Assembly: GCA_018417955.1 (NCBI GenBank) | Contig: JACTVC010000024.1 | Location: forward strand, 62,001-126,000 | DNA: 64,000 nucleotides | Source of the DNA: Laccaria trichodermophora | Taxonomy: Eukaryota; Basidiomycota; Agaricomycetes; Agaricales; Hydnangiaceae | Direction of reading: 5' to 3' | Shown here: in pieces, positions 56,909-64,000 of the stretch | Position numbering within the stretch: position 1 is the stretch's first letter | Layout: the number at the start of each line of letters is the position of its first letter | Position numbers and translations under genes: made by a program | Notes under the pieces: model-generated | Seen by the model: the letters and a program-made list of their open reading frames with translations, nothing else | Database searches by the model: none | Told to the model about the DNA's origin: nothing

Positions 56909-58060
56909 AGACAAGCTTTAGACCCGCACCTATGGCGCGGCACTTGCTAACACTCAGCCGTGCCTCTGGTGCTGGTCACAGCTTGCCGGGGGCACACCCC
57001 CTGGACCCCCTGGTACACATATTTAATCCCACTTTTGGTACACATAGTTAGACTTACAGTGCTTTGCAAAAAGGTTGACACTAATGTGAGTTGTGGGAAA
57101 AAGAAAAGAACATCTGATCTCAGATTAGGGTCAGCATGTTTTCTTGCCCTACAACATGTTCCAAAACCTATTCCAATTGATGCCTCCTGAAAATGTGTTC
57201 TGAAAAGCCCTTGTACGATAGAATAATATGTAAAAATGCTTCCCCAGCCACCAAACCACCCTCACCCATTTTTGATGCCCTGGATCACGTGGGTTAGACT
57301 TAACGAAGCCAACATCTACTTGTTGCATGTAAGTCCTGAAGAAAAAAATGAGAAAAAAAACGAAAAATGTGGGATCGATGTCTCATCTTTAAATCCCTTG
57401 ATATCTTGTGGAATGGCATCTCAGGAGGAGCTGGGAGGAGGCAAAATGGTACTAACTCTAATCTGAGGTCAGGTGTTCTTTTCTTTCCCACAACTCACAT
57501 TAGTGTCAACCTTTTTGCAAAGTGCTGTAAACCTGGACTTATACTACAGCACTCGCTTTGCTCAGTCATGCCTTGCCAGAGGCAAGCTGTCCCCCCAGCA
57601 CACATGTTTGTTTCCAGTTCTGGTACACATCTCTAATCCCTGTTTTGATACTTACACTTTATTTCACTTCATTTGAATTTTCATTCAAAGATACACTTTA
57701 ACCTGCAGTGGCACTGATTTGCACTTGGCCAGCTTGCCAGAGGCAAGCCCTTGGAATATCTGATACAAATTTAACAGTTGTGGTGTACATGTTGCTCAAA
57801 GTTACACTTTCTGCACCTATGGTGTGGACCCCCAGTACACATGTTTAATTCCAGTTTTGGTACACATCTTTTATCCCAGTTCCAGTGCACATGTTTAATC
57901 ACACTTCTGGTACACATATTCAACCCCCATTCTAATACATATTCTCTATCCCAGATCTAGTGTATATCTTTCATCTGAATCATCAATGTTCAATGTTAGG
58001 CTTAGATGTGGACACAGCACTCACTTCGCTCAGCCATGCCTGCCAGAGGCAAGCTGTCAC
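56909..58060. repeat. Second CCCGCACC-type repeat copy, with GGTACACAT units
   Basis: Homologous to 53153-53350 at its start (ACAAGCTTTAGACCCGCACC). It continues as degenerate units with GGTACACATNTTTAATCCC and GCCAGAGGCAAGC. It is split by the mariner MITE (57057-57527) and ends where arm D begins. Confidence 0.6.
57057..57527. mobile_element. Tc1/mariner MITE derived from a transposase-bearing element
   Basis: 471 bp with TIRs of about 73 bp (CAGTGCTTTGCAAAAAGG / CAGCACTTTGCAAAAAGG) between TA dinucleotides at 57055-57056 and 57528-57529. Terminal sequence matches the 2262-5392 element. Inside, on the minus strand at about 57385-57419, is MPFHKISRDLKM, matching the first residues of the transposase at 4190-5245, so it is an internal-deletion derivative of a related autonomous element. 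Confidence 0.9.
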
Positions 58061-59024
58061 CACTTCAGTCACCCATTTTAGGGTACCTGTGAGGTATATG
58101 AATTCTTTAATTTAGGGGACCTCCATGGTACCCATTCCAAGGGTGGTATAAGAGCACATACCAATACCATGGTACCATGGTATGGAAAACCCATACCATA
58201 CCAATACCATGTTACCATACCATACCATGTCACCTCATACCATACCATGCCATACCATACCATCATACCATACCATACCATACCATACCATCATACCAGG
58301 GTGTCTGGGGTCCTTTTTCAAAATATATAAATTCTTTCTGCAGGCTGCAATACTGGTCCATTGGGTGCCATTTTTTGTGGAAAGCTTCTTGATGTTTTTC
58401 CCAAGATTTTAAGATACAAATGGAGGCTATATAGTCAAATCCATCCTTTGAAAATCAGTTCAAATGAGCTTAATCCCAGCTTTTTCCATGCATCAAAAGC
58501 CATTTATTGATACATATCTTTCCCAGTCCTTTCAATTACAATTAGAACAATATTCATCACAAATAAATCAATGCTGCATCAGTATTTGAGAAGCAAAGAA
58601 AAGAAAACATTTTGTGTATTGGCTATAGTCCTGGACCATGCATGATACCATGCATTGCAAAAGCATGGACTTGAGCTAAATTATTATCCAACAGCCTAGG
58701 CTGAAATATGCACTTCAACTAATCAACTACATTAAGTACCCTTCACAGATGATTCATTTCAAAAGCCTGAAATTTGGATTCAAAAAGTGCCATGCTGTTG
58801 CTGTCAAAGAAGTATGTGTATATATTTACTATTTGAAAACTACATATGATGGAATCAAAGTATTGTTGTTCTGAGAATTTGACCAAAGTTGTCATTATCA
58901 AAATATTTGGTCCAATCCAAAGTCTTGTCAATTGGAGAGCCAGGGGTACAGATTAAGGAAGCTCCTGTTGGCCATGGCCTCCCAAAACCATGATACTATG
59001 TTCAGCCTTATTCATATCACATGT
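58061..59024 (+). mobile_element. Terminal arm D (CACTTCAGTCACCC family)
   Basis: Near-identical to arm B 11108-12043, including the ATACC minisatellite (58160-58300). One small insertion lies near 58490. It lacks the inner half of B and no opposite end was found. It is inserted in the GGTACACAT repeat. Confidence 0.65.
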
Positions 59025-59219
59025 CTATCTTTGCAAGTCTTTAAGTAGGCTTATTGTACCATAGATGCATTAAAATAGACCATATTCGAGCACTGTACAT
59101 AACAAGCAGGTTGCTACTAGTAATAAGATGGTGGGGGAACTAGAACAGCTAGTCAAGGTGATGGCTACATCATCATGAAGCAAGGTTGGCCTAAATGGTC
59201 GCACTTGTCAATGTCCCAC

Positions 59220-59501
59220 ACACTTGTCAACATCCCACACACTCAGTACCCCCACAGATTCCTGGGGATTCCTGAGGATTCCTGCAGGACTACACTATAA
59301 TTTTGGTAATTTTAAGTTGGAGTTCAAATTTTGTCAAGTCCTTAGGAATCCAGGAAACTGTCAGGCACTATCTTCAGGGTGTACTTTAGGGTCCATCCCA
59401 AAATAGAAATCTCATATGGTTTGATCAAATAGTGAAAAAAAAAAAAACAAGATAAAGATGATTCTATTTGTCAGGGACCATGTGGGGAGTGTAAAGTCCT
59501 T
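59220..59501. mobile_element. Very short KDZ-type element remnant
   Basis: A degraded left end (ACTCAGTACCCCCACAGATT) and a clear right end (ATGTGGGGAGTGTAAAGTCC) enclose about 280 bp with ATTCCTGAGGATTCCTGCAGG words. The right end falls inside the transposase coding sequence that resumes at 59502. No matching target duplication seen on the left. Confidence 0.5.
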
Positions 59502-60132
59502 GGACTAAATTTGACAAATCAGAATTACCAACTAATATACTAAACTTCTTGGGATCAGTATATCCAACTGAAGAGTCATGGCCTGCCTATATCTGCATTG
59601 ACAAAGCCTGCCAAGTTCTTCAAACTGCAGTGGCTAATGGAAGCTGGGAGATCTGGAAAAAAACCACCAGATTTATTATCATTACATCAATCACCGAGTG
59701 GCAGACTATCTCTGCCGAAAATACTATAATCCATCACCAGGAGATGGGTCTGCTCCAAATCTGGTAGTTATGGCCTTTGACAAAAAAGGGAATCCATATG
59801 TAAAATGGGCATTCAATACACAGGTATCTATCATTCAATTCTATACTGATTTTACAGCCACTAAGATCAATATTTAAGGTTTGTGAACAGCTCAATGCAT
59901 GGCTTGGTGCATATCAATCAATTCCCAAATGCATGACCCCAGGCAACTTTAACTGGTTTTTGCACTCTATGTTATTTTATCATACCAAATATGTTCTCTG
60001 AAAACAGCTGGTAAAGAAAAAGAGAGAAGAAGATATAGAGGAACTGAGGAGACAGCAGGAAGAGGATGCTGAAGAAGACAAAGGCTTGGGATTGGATGAG
60101 GAAATTGTAGAAGAGGATGAAGTTGATGAGTA
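59502..60132 (+). pseudogene. KDZ-type transposase C-terminal part
   Basis: The plus-strand frame reads TKFDKSELPTNILNFLGSVY, YICIDKACQVLQTAVANGSW, then RKYYNPSPGDGSAPNLVVMA, and after an intron CEQLNAWLGAYQSI with NFNWFLHSMLFYHT and an acidic tail ending at 60132. About 10 bases are missing near 59689, exactly over the conserved VDS that holds a candidate catalytic Asp, and the frame shifts there. The upstream CxC5 and CxC6 parts are absent. A right terminus follows about 250 bp downstream, as in K1. Confidence 0.75.
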
Positions 60133-60269
60133 AACAATGATTGGCTTGAGAAACTGACCTAAATAAATGTAAAAATAGCAAGGAAAGACAAGAGAAGTGT
60201 ATATAGTTCTGTAAAAAATAGCAAGGGAAGAAGAGAGAAGTGTATATAGTTGTGTAAATGTACAATATG

Positions 60270-60381
60270 ATGCTTATTGTGTGTCCATTCCACTGGAATG
60301 AAGTCTTTATTAAGCTCTTGGCTCCAAAATATCGAATGAAGTTCATTCCTGCAGGAATCAGTGGGGCATGACAAAGTACTG
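60270..60381 (-). repeat. KDZ-type terminus after the 59.5-60.1 kb transposase tail
   Basis: CATTCCACTGGAATGAAG and TTCATTCCTGCAGGAATC words, then GTGGGGCATGACAAAGTACT. By analogy the element ends at 60381. No partner end. Confidence 0.5.
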
Positions 60382-60503
60382 TGTGTGTATGGGCATAAAG
60401 TAATACAATTTTTTCTCAGAGCTCACCTTCCTGCCAGTTTATTGTCCCTCCCTTTCTATAGTCCTGTCTCCAGGGTAACCTGCTGCACACTCAGGAAGCC
60501 TTC

Positions 60504-60887
60504 ATGGATAACTCTATCCAGCCTGCATACAAGTTTGCCTGGTGGAATACTCACATTACCTTTCCACCAGAGGGCATTGACCCACTTCTGCAAAGGTCAT
60601 ACAATTGGTTCAGATGGATGGCTAAGGGTGGTCTGCCAATCAAGTACCCTGACACAGAGACCTCTGCGCTGACCCTGGCTGAAGTTCAGCACATCAAGAC
60701 CCAGTTGGAGAATGCTCAGGATCGTCTCCTTGAATGTATTAAGTGTGCTGAAGCCAAGGAAGAGTGGGTCACCAATCAGATTTCGGGTTGGGAGGAAATT
60801 GTACAGCAGTCTGCTCTTATTGACCTAATGAGGCATCACATGAACATATCGGTGCTGAGGCCAAGGAAGTTTGGGTTGGATTTGTAA
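60504..60887 (+). CDS. Unrecognised 127-residue protein or exon
   Basis: An open frame with normal amino-acid composition: YKFAWWNTHITFPPEGIDPL, RSYNWFRWMAKGG, then a long helical, charged segment (LAEVQHIKTQLENAQDRL) likely to form a coiled coil. An upstream exon may precede it, since a CAG acceptor-like site is near 60490. Tail-to-tail with the dioxygenase-like pseudogene. I do not recognise it; a passenger gene of the same element is possible. Confidence 0.45.
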   Translation: MDNSIQPAYKFAWWNTHITFPPEGIDPLLQRSYNWFRWMAKGGLPIKYPDTETSALTLAEVQHIKTQLENAQDRLLECIKCAEAKEEWVTNQISGWEEIVQQSALIDLMRHHMNISVLRPRKFGLDL

Positions 60888-60897
60888 TTCATTGTTA

Positions 60898-62010
60898 TTA
60901 GTTACTGGACAAATTATATATTAAGTCTGCTATGGTCAACCACTGAGGTGTCTTCACCCCAAGCCTTTCCCCAACCTTTTTGTGCCAAAAGTGAGCTAAA
61001 CAGGCCTGGTCACCCAGCACAGGACAAACACCATATTGTAAAACATTGCCAGCCAAGGCAACAACTGTCCCAGAGTCATAAACAAGGCTAAACCCAAGGC
61101 TGGCTACATGACACTGGCCTCCTGTGTAGTTTCCAATAGTGAGCAACAAGTCCAAAGACTCCCTATACCCCTTTACATCTCAGTGATCAATCGTCTCTCA
61201 GTTCAAGATGACTGAAAGACTGGTGAAAGGCATGGCCCAAACATGAAGAGCAATATTGATAGGATTGTTCAACGCTTTGGCATGATCAGCAAGCATCTTG
61301 AAGGTGGCTAAACCAGACTCAAAAAGATCAGGTTGTATGATGCATAGATTGCACCAACAATTGCATTGGCCAATAGGACATTCTGGAGGTAAGTTGAATT
61401 AGCATGTTCCTGAATATTGGCTGATGCATGTAGTGGATCCTCGTGACCTTCATGTCCTTGAGAAAACCAGCTGGGTGATAAATTGACAATCCCAGTGACC
61501 CATTCATTCTGGGGGTGGTAATCCCACCAACTCCCATTACTTCTCTTTTTGGGGCTCAAAGAACCTGTGTGATGCCAAATAAATGACTAGTAAAGTGAGG
61601 AAAGTCTGAGGGCATAATGAAGTGAAAGTAATTACCTGGAGCTGTTCTAAGAACATTTGAGGAAAGTACCAAAGTAAAATGTGACCCTGCCGGTCGGTTA
61701 TATGGCATGGTTGATCAAGGTAGGGGATATGGGACCTGGCTTTTTTGTAGATTGGTGGGAATCATGCCAAGAGTTTCTTCTCCAACTCCTCATTGCTTCC
61801 ACTCTGTCTTGGTGACAAGTCGGCAATGTAGTCCCAGACGTCCCAAGTAGTCGTATCTGTCCACAACTTAGTCAAGATTGGCTGGCTAGAAGTGAGACAT
61901 ACATGAAGATTTGAATGCTTCTTGGAGCATGTTAATTACCCTTTCCACAGATGCTTGGGGCTCTGGCTCCAACCATGGTGGTGGAGCAGGATGAGGAACA
62001 CTTGGGTTAT
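60898..62010 (-). pseudogene. TET/JBP-like 2OG-Fe(II) dioxygenase pseudogene
   Basis: Minus-strand exons: about 61890-62010 (Pro-rich), 61636-61890 (DTTTWDVWDYIADLS, HILLWYFP), 61330-61560 (WVTGIVNLSPSWFSQGHEGH) and 60898-61328. The last reads LHVWAMPFTSLSVI, then DH-stop-DVKGYRESLDLLLTIGNY, GFSLVYDSGTVVALAGNVLQ and DQACLAHFWHKKVGERLGV. The H-x-D that would bind iron is split by a TGA (61180-61182); another TGA (61198-61200) also replaces an expected Arg. A one-base deletion near 61336 shifts the frame. The match to fungal TET/JBP proteins is by motif memory. Such enzymes oxidise 5-methylcytosine and are associated with KDZ elements in basidiomycetes. Confidence 0.55.
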
Positions 62011-63685
62011 GTGAAGACCGCAACTGCCCTCTGAAGTATCAAGCTAGATCCCTTGTATATTGAAAGAAATTTCAGGCAGTCATGAACAAAAAAAAAAGAT
62101 TTTTGACACTTTTAACTGCCAAAACATGAGGCTCAGGCATGGATTTATTTATTACATAGAACAGGGACATAATTCCAGGTCTGTCAGGGTCATACTATGA
62201 TTAGGATAGGATCAGTGTTTTTCCTGTCCAGTTGCACCAGGCCTTTCAGATCAGCCAACTAAGTACTGTCTGCTCATCTGTGCTTTAAAACAGGCTCAAC
62301 AAGATTTTTTTTTTGATGTAAGATACAGGTAGTAATGGTATGACATGTTAAGAGACCCATGTTACACCACATGCCCTTTCATAATAGGGGATGTACAGTA
62401 AGGTAACCCTCTCACCATTGTCATTGACAATGGTCAAGAGTATCGTCCCCTAATCAGCATGTTAGTGGGAAAAAGGAAGTACAAAGGGGATTGCTCACGT
62501 CTGGCAACCTGCTGATGGAGTCTATGCTTGCAAACTTGAGGTCACCACTACACATATTATACCAGACATGGGTTCCTTTCTGACAAATCTTCAGCCAGTT
62601 ACAACCAATGGAGATGTACAGAACATATGGGGTAGGGGCTGGGTGGAGGGATACCCAACAGACTCCAGATTGTCATAGGGGTGAAGTTATTCATGTTGCA
62701 GATGAGGGGGTGGAGGAAGATGGGTTCTTGCAATGTGAGAGGGTTTTTAAAGGGGAAACACACATGTTTTCAGGTTAAATTACAACAAATGTGGAATCAA
62801 AATTTAACATAGTTATTTACTGTTTATCACCTCTTTACCTGGCAACAAAAGCTGTTTGCCCCTTGTGAGAACTCATTCATACATATTTACAATTAAGGTC
62901 ATCTAGTACTGCTCAAATTCATGGGTTTGATGAGCCTGCCATCTGGCCCATGAAAGGAAACAAGAGTTCAATTGAAACATAACTCACCAGGTGAGATGGG
63001 GAGGGAGGGGAATGGGATGTCCTCCTGTATGCTCTCACTCATTTTCTGATCTGTTCAGTCTACACCACAGAGATACATGTTTGAAAACGATAAATTGAAC
63101 CAAGATATTCAGAATGGTGGGGATGTGCCACATCCTGCAGGTGGACAAAAAAGGGAATTTCCCTTATTTGGTAAGACATAGTAAGATTCTTTTCCTCCTC
63201 TAGACCCATTCAACTATAAAAGAAGATAAGCTGACAAATAGGCTCTTTATTTGGTAACCTCAATCCCTCTGTTCTTCACTCTATAACACTCTGCATGTCC
63301 CTCACTCCAGGTGTGTCCATTTTAAAATCCGAAAAGCAGCAATTCAACTTTTTCTGTCAAAACTGCCTCACTTGTGCTTCTTGTAATTACTATCTCATCG
63401 GTTATCCTCTTCTCCAGGGAAAAAACAGATTGTCATGAGTGTGGTAAATTTTACACTAGCACCCCAGCCCACCAAGCCATTTGTCTTCAGCTATCCCTGC
63501 TCTTGATATATCTAAAAAGTCTAAGGGTCTAGAGCAGCCTATAGGCAGGAACTTGCTAGCATACTCAAGGTCTCAGAGATACAAAGCATGCAATAAAGGC
63601 TGCTAAAACATGGCCTACTAGCTGTCTTCAGCTAACTGTGATCAACATGAAAAAATGGCTCAACAGGCAGAAATCTTCTCTGGGG
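62011..63685. other. Long stretch without recognised genes
   Basis: AT-rich and CpG-poor. The only recurrent part is about 63490-63610, which resembles 18260-18440 (ATATCTAAAAAGTCTAAGGG, GCATGCAATAAAG), a fragment of the LWG-type gene. Nothing else could be supported. Confidence 0.4.
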
Positions 63686-63689
63686 ACTG

Positions 63690-64000
63690 ATATGGAGGAG
63701 GAGATGGACAAAAAGGAGAAAGAAAAGGGGGAAAGACAGATGAGAGGAAAAAGGCCATCTTCCTGCAAAAACAGAGTAAAGCCAGCTGGGTATTGACAAA
63801 CCCATTTCTCATACAGCACCTCAGCAATGCCACCATTGAATCTTTCTCAAGGCAAGCAGGTGATGTAATGGAGAATATGCACACCCTCAGCACTAATATC
63901 ATTTGCAACACCTTGTCTCCACCCACTTCCTTCTATCCCCCGGAGCCCAGCTCTGCTGGCTCCTTCAAGCTCATGCACACCTTCAACATAGACCACACCC
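63690..64000 (+). CDS. Open frame running off the right edge, unrecognised
   Basis: After a TGA near 63687 a plus-strand frame stays open to the window end: a Gly/Lys-rich start, then SKASWVLTNPFLIQHLSNAT and a Pro/Ser-rich end (SPPTSFYPPEPSSAGS). Composition is protein-like, but no start, acceptor or family is evident. Confidence 0.25.

Noticed and set aside
53153..58060. Helitron assignment for the CCCGTGCC repeats
   Set aside because: A hairpin is present, but no TC start, CTRR end, A/T target or Rep-helicase was found.

Overview
This 64 kb window looks like a transposon graveyard from a mushroom-forming basidiomycete (Agaricomycetes). Three things point there: short 49-60 nt introns with GT..AG ends; cysteine-cluster proteins of the CxC5/CxC6 type that accompany KDZ (Kyakuja-Dileera-Zisupton) transposons; and remnants that resemble fungal TET/JBP dioxygenases, Tnp2/CACTA, hAT, Tc1-mariner and Ty3/gypsy proteins. 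I see no convincing housekeeping gene, no rRNA, no intact tRNA and no CRISPR array. The species cannot be named from the sequence.

Layout. 0-0.73 kb: fragments of an unrecognised minus-strand gene. 0.73-8.34 kb: element A, with 0.95-1.4 kb terminal inverted repeats (TIRs), carrying a nested 3.1 kb Tc1/mariner-like element (2262-5392) that has a DDE transposase and a SAM-domain passenger gene. 8.3-11.1 kb: low-complexity DNA and a dead hAT transposase. 11.1-13 kb: terminal arm B. 13-15.8 kb: a KDZ-type locus (KX). 15.9-24.9 kb: stacked element ends, a hAT remnant, a decayed KDZ locus and a 1.7 kb non-autonomous element. 24.94-31.30 kb: K1, the best preserved KDZ-type element, with TIRs, word-like subterminal repeats and a perfect 8-bp target-site duplication (TSD). 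31.3-35.5 kb: a TET/JBP-like remnant and an unrecognised gene interrupted by a 1.25 kb element. 35.8-38.3 kb: KDZ locus KC, interrupted by an 876 bp element. 38.3-39.9 kb: arm C, inverted relative to B. 40-46 kb: low-complexity DNA, a gag fragment, CACTA-type remnants and a 56-bp minisatellite. 46.3-52.8 kb: a frameshifted Ty3/gypsy polyprotein on the minus strand. 53-58 kb: repeats and a mariner MITE. 58-62 kb: arm D, a KDZ transposase tail and a TET/JBP-like pseudogene. 62-64 kb: almost featureless.

How the parts fit. K1 carries two adjacent minus-strand genes. The upstream one (LWG protein) encodes a basic, low-complexity, multi-exon protein. The downstream one encodes a secreted-looking N-terminus, CxC5, CxC6 and an RNase-H-like C-terminus with candidate D, D and E residues, which I read as the transposase. 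At least five loci in the window carry one or both genes. Shorter elements share its ends and its 8-bp TSDs. Wherever an in-frame stop could be compared with a paralogue in the KDZ or TET-like genes it was usually TGA in place of CGA, as expected from CpG deamination, while the first 1.3 kb of the K1 LWG gene remains rich in CpG. The most unusual feature is a tRNA-like pol III module 220-285 bp inside one end of three separate KDZ-type elements, always pointing toward that end.
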